From Clostridiales bacterium Firm_04 (GTDB lineage Bacteria; Bacillota; Clostridia; Oscillospirales; Ruminococcaceae), in the NCBI GenBank assembly GCA_001603005.1, contig LVAJ01000044.1, positions 1 through 35,604 on the forward strand: a stretch of 35,604 nt of DNA, in the 5' to 3' direction. The position numbers were made by a program, and so were the translations under genes. The notes below the pieces were generated by a model. That model was not told the DNA's origin. It searched no databases and was given only the letters and a program-made list of their open reading frames with translations. Below, piece by piece: positions 24,350 through 35,100 of this stretch; the stretch's first letter is position 1, and each line of letters starts with the position of its first letter.

Positions 24350-25428
24350 GCGAGAAACAATATTCGCATCTGATCGACCTGAATGATTATCCCGTGGAAT
24401 GGTGGAACAAGGTCATTTCGCTGGGCGCATCCATGTACGCGCATCCGCAGCGTTATGTGCAGGCATGTGCGGGCAAGATCATGGCGACGCTGTTCTATGA
24501 GCCGTCCACGCGCACGCAGATGAGCTTTCAGTCCGCGATGATCCGTCTGGGCGGCAGCATCATCGGCTTTGACAACCCGATGAGCAGCTCGGTCTCCAAG
24601 GGCGAGAACATCAAGGATACCACAAAGGTCGTCAGCACCTATTCGGATATTCTCATCATCCGGCATCCTATGGCTGGTACGGCGAAGGCGGCTGCGCTGA
24701 CCGCGGAATGTCCGGTCGTCAATGCAGGCGACGGCGGGCATCTGCACCCGACGCAGACACTGACCGATCTGCTGACGCTGAAAATGGAAAAGGGCAGGCT
24801 CGATCATCTGACGGTCGGTCTGTGCGGCGACCTGCTCTACGGCAGAACCGTACACTCGCTCTGCAAGGCGCTCTCCTGCTATGAGGGCAACAAATTCATT
24901 CTGATCTCGACGCCGGAGCTTCAGGTTCCGGAGTATATCACGAAGCTGCTGCGCGATTCCGGCTGCGAATACCGCACGGAGTCCTCGCTCGATGACGCGA
25001 TCGGCGAGCTGGATGTGCTCTATATGACGCGGATCCAGCGGGAGCGGTTCCTTTCCGAGGCGGATTACCTCGCGCAGAAGGACGTCTACCGCCTGACCAC
25101 GGACAAGATGAAGCGCGCCAAGAAAGACCTTGCCGTGCTGCATCCGCTGCCGCGCGTCGATGAGATCGAGATCGCCGTGGACGATGATCCGCGCGCGCTG
25201 TATTTCAAGCAGGCGCAGTACGGCATGTATGTCCGCATGGCGCTGATCCTGCGGCTGCTGGAAAGCGAAAATCCGGTGCCGCTGCTGCGCGGCAGACGGG
25301 ATGATTCCATGCGCTGCGTCAATCCGAAGTGCATCACGGCGCAGGAGCACTATCTCCCGCACCAGTTCACCGAGATCGGCGGCAGGACTGTCTGCGAATT
25401 TTGCGAGGAGCGTGCGCTGCAGGCGTGA
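24346..25428 (+). CDS. pyrB: Aspartate carbamoyltransferase with fused PyrI-like zinc site
   Basis: A 360-aa enzyme for the committed step of pyrimidine synthesis, joining carbamoyl phosphate and aspartate. The carbamoyl-phosphate motif STRT (54-57) is in FYEPSTRTQMSF, Lys85 is in the 80s loop SSVSKGENIKDT, and HPTQTLTDL and HPLPRVDEI mark it as aspartate rather than ornithine carbamoyltransferase. Residues from about 310 are extra. CVNPKC (324-329) and CEFC (350-353) give a four-Cys site arranged like the zinc domain of the regulatory chain PyrI. The allosteric nucleotide-binding domain of PyrI is absent. The gene overlaps the preceding AT-rich gene by 4 nt. Confidence 0.95.
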   Translation: MSEKQYSHLIDLNDYPVEWWNKVISLGASMYAHPQRYVQACAGKIMATLFYEPSTRTQMSFQSAMIRLGGSIIGFDNPMSSSVSKGENIKDTTKVVSTYSDILIIRHPMAGTAKAAALTAECPVVNAGDGGHLHPTQTLTDLLTLKMEKGRLDHLTVGLCGDLLYGRTVHSLCKALSCYEGNKFILISTPELQVPEYITKLLRDSGCEYRTESSLDDAIGELDVLYMTRIQRERFLSEADYLAQKDVYRLTTDKMKRAKKDLAVLHPLPRVDEIEIAVDDDPRALYFKQAQYGMYVRMALILRLLESENPVPLLRGRRDDSMRCVNPKCITAQEHYLPHQFTEIGGRTVCEFCEERALQA

Positions 25429-25456
25429 CGGCTCGAAATATGAATCCGACAGAAAG

Positions 25457-25487
25457 AGCAGTTCCGGAAACGGGGCTGCTTTTTTTG
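25457..25487 (+). terminator. Terminator of the asnB-pyrB operon
   Basis: AGCAGTTCC pairs with GGGGCTGCT (two G-T pairs) around GGAAAC and is followed by seven T. Confidence 0.85.
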
Positions 25488-25850
25488 TGCTTTGGAGCAG
25501 AAGCGCATCCGGACGGCGCTGCTTAACAGCAGAACAGCAAAAGTTTGTTTTTAATTTATCCATTTAAAGCGGATAGCACGGCGCGGATTTTTGTCTGATT
25601 TTGCGTGGAACATGTTGCGAATATATACAGATTGTATATAGATTAAGAACATTTACAGAAAAATGGTACAATTTGTTCACGAATTATTGTTATCATTAAC
25701 CGTTCATTAAAAACTAAATATCAAAACGCGCGCAAATGCGTTATTTATGCAAAGTTGTACGCATTCTCGGCGAATTGTGCAAAACATATCACATAAATTT
25801 GTGTCAATTGTAGAAATCTGAAAAGATGCATATAAATAGGAGAAACGCTA
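25488..25850. other. AT-rich upstream region of the giant adhesin gene
   Basis: No gene is seen in these roughly 360 bp. From about 25560 the DNA becomes strongly AT-rich, as in the pilus control region at 5275-5600. A second possible promoter (TTGTAG, 17 bp, TATAAA near 25808-25836) precedes the main one. Confidence 0.5.
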
Positions 25851-25879
25851 TTGACTTTTTAGCGGAATCAGACTATAAT
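25851..25879 (+). promoter_or_regulatory. Promoter of the giant adhesin gene
   Basis: TTGACT (25851-25856), 17-bp spacer, perfect TATAAT (25874-25879). The start codon is about 260 nt further on, so the transcript has a long leader. Confidence 0.85.
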
Positions 25880-25959
25880 TAAGAAAAGTGGTCGATATTG
25901 ACATGTTTGAACGTTATACAGAATGGCATATTTCAACGGCGAATATGTAAAATAGAATG

Positions 25960-26100
25960 ACCGGAACCGATGCCGGACATGCAGCACAGCATGTGCCGGA
26001 TATCGTGTTCTATACGGCAGGGAATCGGATGCACCCCGCCGTATGCAGTGCGATGCATCCGCTACTGAATCAGCGGAGCCGGACGGCGGACAGCCGGAAA
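25960..26100 (+). promoter_or_regulatory. Structured 5' leader of the giant adhesin mRNA
   Basis: Several helices can form. CCGGACATGC pairs with GCATGTGCCGG (one bulged G) near 25975-25999. ATACGGC (26012-26018) pairs with GCCGTAT (26038-26044). CGGATGCA (26026-26033) pairs with TGCATCCG (26054-26061). CCGCT (26059-26063) pairs with AGCGG (26072-26076). The second and third helices interleave, so they are either a pseudoknot or alternatives. No known riboswitch class was recognised. Confidence 0.5.
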
Positions 26101-26146
26101 CGCTCCGAACCATATCGGAAATTGACAGAAAGGGAGGGCAAACACT

Positions 26147-29100
26147 ATGAGTAAATCGTTAAAGCAGCGCATTCTCAGTGCCCTGACATCCGGTGCTTTG
26201 ACGGCATCCTGTCTGTTCGGCAGCACAGGCGGATTTTCCCGCATTGCGGGCGCGGCTGACAGCCTCGCGTATCCGCTGCGTCCGGGCAGCCGGGATGAGA
26301 TGATCGAAAGCAGCACGATTCTGGATGAACAGGGCGGCAGAGATCCGGCAGTACTGCTCGCCGGCATCAACGCGGAAGGCCCGAACGGGCGCTCACTGCT
26401 TGTGGCAGGCGATCTGGAAAAGACGCTTGACAATTACACGCAGGCTTATGCGCTCGGCATCGCATCGCAGTTTTGTGTGTTCCTGAAGGACGGCATGGAA
26501 GTGCAGGAATCCGACGCAGAGGGCAGAATCGCAGTCGGCGGCGATGTCAAGGTCGCAACGCCGTGGGGCTCGTATTCGTTCGCAAAGGGCGATTACGCGC
26601 ACCAGATCCCGCTGAGTGACCTGTTGAACGACCACGGCTATGCGCACATGATCGTCGGCGGCAACCTGACTGGCGGCGAGGCAGGCGGCAAGGCGAACGA
26701 CGGCTACTACGACACTTCTTATCCGTTTGAAAATGCGGAGCATCTGCCGTCTTCCGGCGACCTTCGTGCATGGAGCTTCGAGAAGAAGGACAAGATCCTT
26801 GTTCTGAACCATGACGAGGACGATCCGCTCGATGACAGCTGTCTGGTCGATGAGGCACGCGCCGGCGAAATGGACCGCGGCATCGACAAGACGCAGACCT
26901 ATGTCACCAAGCTGTTTGATTTTGAGGAGCAGTTTGCAATGCTCCGTTCGAGAAGCGAAGCGATCAACATCGCGGCGCAGGATTCCCCGCTCGGCGACGA
27001 CGCGGTGGATACCTCGAACGGGCCGGCAGTGTTCGATGCAGGTCTGAACGGCAAGGTGCAGGACGTTGTCGTGTTCAACATCTCGGCTGAAAAGTGGGCG
27101 GAGATCCAGCAGAAGGGCGAGTTCCAGTTCGTGAACATCCCGAAGCTGCTGGTGCCGCGCAAGGTCGTGCATGCAGATGACAACACCTGCGAAGTGACCT
27201 ACGAATATTGGAATTATGCCTACATCGTCATCAACGTCAGCGATCCGGACGGCAGTACGACTGCGTATTCCCTGCCGGGCAGCGACGTCTGCACGACGAT
27301 CAACGGCGTGAACATTTCCAATACCGGCAGTTATATGAGCAACAACAACCCCGGCGTTACCAGCATCCTCTATAACTTCAGCGATGCACAGAGCATGAAG
27401 CTCTCCAAGAACTTTCAGGGTACGATCTTTGCGCCGAAGGCATCGGTCAGAGACGGCGACAGCGGACGCGGACATCTCTCCGGCGCGCTGATCGCGAAGG
27501 ATTTCGTCGGCAAGACGGAGTTCGGTTACAGACCGTATACCGGTCCGGCATCCGTGCTCGGCGTCAACATGAAATATGTTGTCAGAGCGCTCAAGACGGA
27601 CACGACCGGCAATGAAAAGATCGAAGGTGCGACCTTTACGCTTTACCGCATTGAGAACGGAAACGAAGTCGCGGTTTCGACCGGCGTTTCCGATGAGGAC
27701 GGTATCGCACTGCTGAATGTGCCGACCGAGGGAGAATATGTGCTCCGTGAGACCAGACCGGCTCCGGGCTATGCGCTCAGCGATACGGCATATCACTTCA
27801 CGCTTGCGAAGGACGGCGAAAAGCAGATGGTCTGCTTCCCGCAGGGCGAGGTGCAGGTCGCAGGCGATGCGATCGTGATGAATCTCGATCAGGTCGCCGC
27901 AAGAGAAGAAGTCGATAAGGACAGCCTGACATTTGAAATGCTCGAAGACATGGGCTATCTGGTCATCGGCAATCCGGCAGCGGATTCCGACGTCGGCAAG
28001 GTGCTGACGCAGCTCGGTCCGAACAAGGATCAGAAGTTCGGCATGAGTGAGGACTTCACGGTTCCGGCGGGCACAAAGATCAATTCGGTCACCCTCTGGA
28101 TGACGGATCCGGTCACGAAGAATGTCAAGGCAAAATCGCCGTCGATCAGCTTCATGACAGCGAAAAACGGCGATCAGTATGACCTCACGGGCGAAAAATA
28201 CCGCATCGGCAATCAGCCGGCATCGCAGCATATCATCAAGATCACGGCGGATGTGACTGTGGCGAATGATGCGACCGGTACGATCTCCGTGACGGAGGAA
28301 GGCAGCCCGATCGGTGCAGCAGTCGATCACGGCAGCGGCACCTATACGCTCTTTGAGAGTGCAGAACCGCTCCCGAATTATAATGCATACAATATCTATT
28401 ATAAGACGGACAGCGAAGACATCACGATCGACAGAGTGACCTTCACAACAGATCTTACGGACGCATTTGAGATCGAAAGCTCGCAGGAATTTTCCAAGGT
28501 CACATTTGAAATGGACGGCACCAGACCGAAGAACACCGATACGTCCGGCGCGTTCTTCAACTATGAGTTCAGCAATGATGACAATCTGCTCCGGAATATC
28601 TACAAGATCACGCTGGATGTGACGGTGGAATCCGGTTCCGGCGGACAGATCGGTCAGGGCAACAGGCTCAGCAAAGAGATCACGGAGAGCGATCCGGAAT
28701 TTGTCCTGTTTGACAATTCTAAGGAGCCTTCTCCGGACGCATACAACTACCATTATAAGGTCCCGGCAGACAAGATCGGCGAGCCGGGCTATGACACGGA
28801 TCTGAACGGCTGGCTCAGCGAGCCGGCGCATCCGGTCAGCATCTTCTCGCAGGGCATGTCCGTTTCCAAGGTCAAGGCGACCTATACGGACGGTCCGGAC
28901 GCAGGAACCGAACAGATCTTTGATCCGCTCGCATCGGAGGAGAATATCTATCAGATCGGCGATGACCGCTATCAGTTCACGGCACAGAAGGTCGATGACG
29001 AGACAGCGGAGATCACAAAGATCCTGAAAAACGGCGAGGATGTGACGGAAGCCGAAAAGGATAACTTCCGCGCACAGCTGATCCTCGACAGCGCGACCAA

Positions 29101-32100
29101 GGAGCCGGTGACCAACAACGGCAAGGACTGCTACTGGATCACCAGCCCCGACAATCTGGCGTATGAGCCGCTGGTGGACATCACACCGGCACACGGCTAC
29201 CCCGTGGAAAATGCAAAGGCGCTGCGCCTGATGAAGACGGATGCGGATGCAGACAATGCACCGCTTGCAAATGCAAAGCTCGTGATCGAAAAGGTCACGA
29301 TCGAAAGCAGCGGCAAGGCTTCGGAGCCCGAGGAGACACGCGAATGGACGTCCGCGGCGGACGGTCTGACGCTGCCTGCGGTGCGAACCGGAGCATCGCT
29401 CGAAAAGCACACGATCGCAAACATGCTGCTCGATGACGGCGAGGCGCTCAATGTCTACCGCCTGCGCGAGACGCAAGCACCTGCCGGCTATGATACGGCA
29501 GCGCACGACCTGTACTTCTTTGTCAGAGCCAATACGGTCTATTATAAGGAAGTCACGGCGGGCACCGATCCCGGCGCGGTGAATGCGGAGTATGCTGGCT
29601 GGACAGCGGTTCCGCTGGAAAGCAGCACGCTGGATGCGAGAACATTGAAGCTCGGCAACGAGAAGCAGAGTCAGTTCGAGCTGCGCAAGCTGGATTCCTC
29701 GACCGGTTCGATCCTGACCGGCGCGGAGCTGCGGCTGATCGAAATTCTGACAGACAAGGCAACAGCCGGTGCGGAACCGGTGCAGCTGCGGACACTGGAA
29801 GAAGGCACGGACTACAAGGCTGTGACGGATGCTTCCGGCGCACCTGCTGCGATCCGCGCGGACGGCGTATTCAAGCTCAAGGAGCTGCCCGCAGGCAAAT
29901 ATGCCGTTGTGGAGACCAGAGTTCCGATGGGCTATGCGGATACCGCACTGAACCGTTTGAACGTGTTCGAGTGGAAGGCAGACGGAACCGTTTCCGTCCT
30001 GAAAGCCGTCAGCGGTTTCAACGCACATGCCGACAGCGGCAAGCTGACCGTTGAACTCAGCAATGTGCAGCGCGGCGCGAAGTTCACCTTTGAAAAGGTC
30101 AACGAAAACGGCGAGCGGTTCAGCACAGATCCCGAAACCGGCAACATCGAAAGCCTGAACGGCTTGCAGATCAAGGTGTTCGAGTACGATGCGGCAGCCG
30201 GCGAATGGACAGAGCGTTCCAGCAGAGACAAGACTCCGTTCTTTGAGTCGGCGCTGCAAAATGTGACGGCAAACCGGATCTACAAGATTCAGGAGACCAG
30301 TGCACCGGACGGCTATCAGATCGCAGAGCCGGTCTACTTCTACCGCACCGGCGCCGGTACACCGTGGGATCCCGCAAGATTCTATCAGCTTGACATGAAT
30401 CAGGCGGAGAACGCCGGCAAGGATTTCACCGACACAAGCAATTATTCCGAGGTAACAGGCGTCAATGAGGACCGCACAACTGTATTCAAGCTGCAAATGG
30501 CGGATCAGGTCAGCAGCAACAAGCTGTCGCTGAAGAAGATCGACGACAAGAAGTCGCTCACCGAAGCCGGTCTGACGGATAAGCCCGATGCAGTCGCCGG
30601 CGCAAAGCTGAAGCTGGAGCTGGTGAAGCCTTTTGCAAAGAGCAGCACCCTCACAGACGCAAAAGCCAATCAGGAGCTTGCCGCACAGACGGCAGACGCA
30701 CTGGAATGGATCACGACGACCGAAGACATCGAGCTCGAAGGTCTGCCGGACGGCGAATATCTCCTCACGGAGACCGAAACGCCCGCCGGATACTACACCT
30801 TCAAGCCGTACAGCTTCAAGCTGGTCAGCGGTGTTGTGACAGAACTCTCGACCGACAGCGTGACCGGTGCCGTCACGGAGATTCCGGCAGGCGATCCGCT
30901 TGCACGCACCGACATGCACGCTGCAAATCAGACCGCAGCCGCAAATGCCCGTATCGACGCAGTGGATCAGATCTTCACGCTGCTGCTGCGCAAGATCACC
31001 GATACGCCGAACGGTCAGGAAGACGTGCATCTTCCGGGCGCAAGAATGCAGCTGACCGGTACGGATACGGCAGGCGATCCGGTCGATTTCACCGGCATTC
31101 CGCTCCGCAGCAACCGGTATATGGATCAGCGCGGCGCGCTCATCATTGAAAATGATCTGCGAACCGTGCCGGAGATCGCGTATACGCTTGCGGATGAAGG
31201 AAAGACCGTCGAGTGGACGACATTTAATCACGGCGTTCTCTTTGAAGGACTGCCGGACGGTACCTATGTGCTGACCGAGCTGCATGCACCGCTCGGCTTC
31301 GTCAAGGCAGAGCCGATCACATTCGTTGTGGAAAATCAGGATGTGATCTCTGTGAACGGCGAACCGACTTCGTTCAAGAAGCAGGTGAATGTGGTCGATG
31401 CAACAGCACCGAAGTACCTCATCACGATCAATAAGAAGGACAAGGAGGACTATGCAATCGCCGGTGCGACATTTACCATGACGGGCACCGACGAAAACGG
31501 CAATCAGATCATCTTCGACGATGACTCCGTGCTGGTGGACGGCGGCGAGGTCATCAACGGCAGCGGCAGAGTCCTGATGTGGGAGAGCGGCATTACGCCG
31601 GCTGTCATTCAGGGGCTTTACAACGGCACTTATGTGCTGAAGGAAATCACGCCGCCGAAGGGCTATGAGGCAAATCCGGAGCCGATCACGATCGTGCTCA
31701 AGGACGGAAAGATCGACAGCGTGACCGGAAAGAACGCATCGCGTTCCGAGGAGCATGCAATGCAGGTCGATGTCCTCAATCTGAAAACCGTGACAAAGGT
31801 TCAGATCAATAAGACAGATGCGGCAAATCAGGGACTCGCAGAAGCAGATCTTGTGCTTGTGCTGCTGACAACGGATCCGGAAACCGGTGAGATCACCGGC
31901 GAACAGGAGCTTACGGACGGCGCATGGAGCTCGAACGGCGACCTGACGCAGCCGAAGGTCTTTGAAGATCTGAAAGCAGGCAAATATGCAGTGAAGGAAG
32001 TCAAGGCGCCGGAAGGCTATGAAGCAGGCGGCACCCTGATCCTTGACAAGTATCTTGCAGTATTTGATATGTATGCAGACGGCTCGCTGGAAAACTTCGA

Positions 32101-35100
32101 GGCGGCTGACGGCAATATCAATGTGAACGGCAAGACCGTGACGATCACCCTGCGCAACAAGAAGTCCGGTCCGTCTGTGAGCGTCTCCAAGAAGGCGGCG
32201 GCAGCGGACGGCGAGGAGCTTGCAGGTGCACAGATCACGCTGACCGGCAAGGACAAGGACGGCAATGTCATTACGTTCAAGCCCGGACAGCTTGCACTCG
32301 GCACCAAGGCAGCGCTCGTGAACGGCTCCGGCGATGCACTGAGCTGGATCTCCGGCACAGAGGAAACGATCATCAGCGATCTTGCGGACGGCACCTACAC
32401 CCTGCACGAGGTCGCAGCGCCGGACGGCTATGCTGTGACAACCGATCTCACCTTTACGGTGCAGGACGGCAAGGCATCCAAGTCCGATCTGGTTCTGGTG
32501 GATCAGATGACGAAGGTGACGATCTCGAAGACGAACATCACCGGCGATAAGGAGATCGCAGGCGCGAAGCTTCAGGTGATCGAAAAAGCGACAGGCAAGG
32601 TCGTGGACGAATGGACATCGGTCGAGGGCGAATCGCATGAGATCGAGGGCATTCTGAAAGCGGATACAGCGTACATTCTCCATGAGGAAGGCGCTCCGGA
32701 CGGCTATGCATATGCCGCAGACATCGAGTTCAAGGTCAACAAGGACGGCAAGGTCGTTGACGATGACGGCAACGAAACCGTTGTGGTCATGAAGGACGAA
32801 GCCACGAAGGTGACGATCTCGAAGACGAACATCACCGGCGATAAGGAGATCGCGGGAGCAAAGCTTCAGGTGATCGAAAAGGCGACAGGCAAGGTCGTGG
32901 ACGAATGGACATCGGTCGAGGGCGAATCGCATGAGATCGAGGGCATTCTGAAAGCGGATACAGCGTATATTCTCCATGAGGAAGGCGCTCCGGACGGCTA
33001 TGCATATGCCGCAGACATCGAGTTCAAGGTCAACAAGGACGGCAAGGTCGTTGACGATGACGGCAACGAAACCGTTGTGGTCATGAAGGACGCCAACGCC
33101 GCAGATGTAAAGATCAACAAGGCAGACCAGTTCGGCGCAGAGGTCAAGGGCGCAATGCTCACGCTGACCGGCGAGGACAAGGACGGCAAGGCGATCACAT
33201 TTGCAGCGGGCAGCGTGGAAGTCGGCGAAGGCGCACAGCTGATCAACGGCAGCGGCGATGCGCTGGTATGGATCTCGGGCGATGCTCCGACGAATGTCAA
33301 GAATCTCGGCGACGGCAAGTATACGCTCCATGAGCAGGTCACGCCGGATGATTACGAGACAGCGAGCGACATGACGTTCGAGATCGAGAACGGCAAGCTG
33401 ACGAAGATCAACGGCGAGGAAGTCGCGGACGGTACGATGATCGAAATGGTCGATGAGAAGATCGAAACGACCACGACGACTACCACTACTACGACAACCA
33501 CAACCACGACGACTACTACCACCACAACAACCGCGACCACTACTACGGAAGCGGTGACGACAACAACCACAACGGCACCGACCGCAGATGTAAAGATCAA
33601 CAAGGCAGACCAGTTCGGCGCAGAGGTCAAGGGCGCAATGCTCACGCTGACCGGCGAGGACAAGGTCGGCAAAGCGATCACATTTGCAGCGGGCAGCGTG
33701 GAAGTCGGCGAAGGCGCGCAGCTGATCAACGGCAGCGGCGATGCGCTGGTATGGATTTCGGGCGACGCTCCGACGAATGTCAAGAATCTGGGCGACGGCA
33801 AGTATACGCTCCATGAGCAGGTCACGCCGGATGATTACGAGACGGCAAGCGACATGACGTTCGAGATCGAGAACGGCAAGCTGACGAAGATCAACGGCGA
33901 GGAAGTCGCAGACGGTACGATGATCGAAATGGTCGATGAGAAGATCGAAACGACCACGACGACCACTACCACTACGACGACTACCACAACCACAACAACC
34001 GCAACCACCACCACGGAAGCGGTGACGACGACAACGACAACGGCACCGACCGCAGATGTAAAGATCAACAAGGCAGACCAGTTCGGCGCAGAGGTCAAGG
34101 GTGCAATGCTTACCCTGACCGGCGAGGACAAGGACGGCAAGGCTGTCACATTTGCAGCGGGCAGTGTGGAAGTCGGCGAGGGCGCACAGCTGATCAACGG
34201 CAGCGGCGACGCACTGGTATGGATCTCGGGCGATGCTCCGACGAACGTGAAGAATCTCGGCGACGGCAAGTACACATTGCACGAGCAGGTCACACCGGAT
34301 GATTACGAAACGGCGAGCGACATGACGTTCGAGATCGAAAACGGCAAGCTGACGAAGATCAACGGCGAGGAAGTCACAGACGGTACGATGATCGAAATGG
34401 TCGATGAGAAGATCGAAACGACCACGACGACCACTACGACAACCACAACCACGACTACAACAACGACAACAACGACAACCACCACAACAACCGCAACCAC
34501 CACTACGGAAGCGGTGACGACGACAACGACAACGGCTCCGACCGCAGATGTAAAGATCAACAAGGCGGATCAGTTCGGCGCAGAGGTCAAGGGCGCAATG
34601 CTTACCCTGACCGGCGAGGACAAGGACGGCAAAGCGATCACATTTGCAGCGGGCAGCGTGGAAGTCGGCGAGGGCGCACAGCTGATCAACGGCAGCGGCG
34701 ACGCACTGGTATGGATCTCGGGCGATGCTCCGACGAACGTGAAGAATCTCGGCGACGGCAAGTATACGCTTCACGAGCAGGTCACACCGGATGATTACGA
34801 GACAGCAAGCGACATGACGTTCGAGATCGAAAACGGCAAGCTGACGAAGATCAACGGCGAGGAAGTCGCAGAGGGCACGATGATCGAAATGGTCGATGAG
34901 AAGATCGAAACGACCACAACGACCACTACTACGACAACCACAACCACGACGACTACTACGACAACTACGACCACGACTACCACAACCGCAACCACTACCA
35001 CGGAAGCGGTGACGACGACAACGACAACGGCTCCGACCGCAGATGTAAAGATCAACAAGGCAGACCAGTTCGGCGCAGAGGTCAAGGGCGCAATGCTTAC

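Noticed and set aside
25699..25707. A single ACCGTTCAT word matching the LytTR half-site pattern upstream of the adhesin promoter.
   Set aside because: No second half-site was found at the usual 10-13-bp spacing, and one 9-mer is likely by chance in AT-rich DNA.
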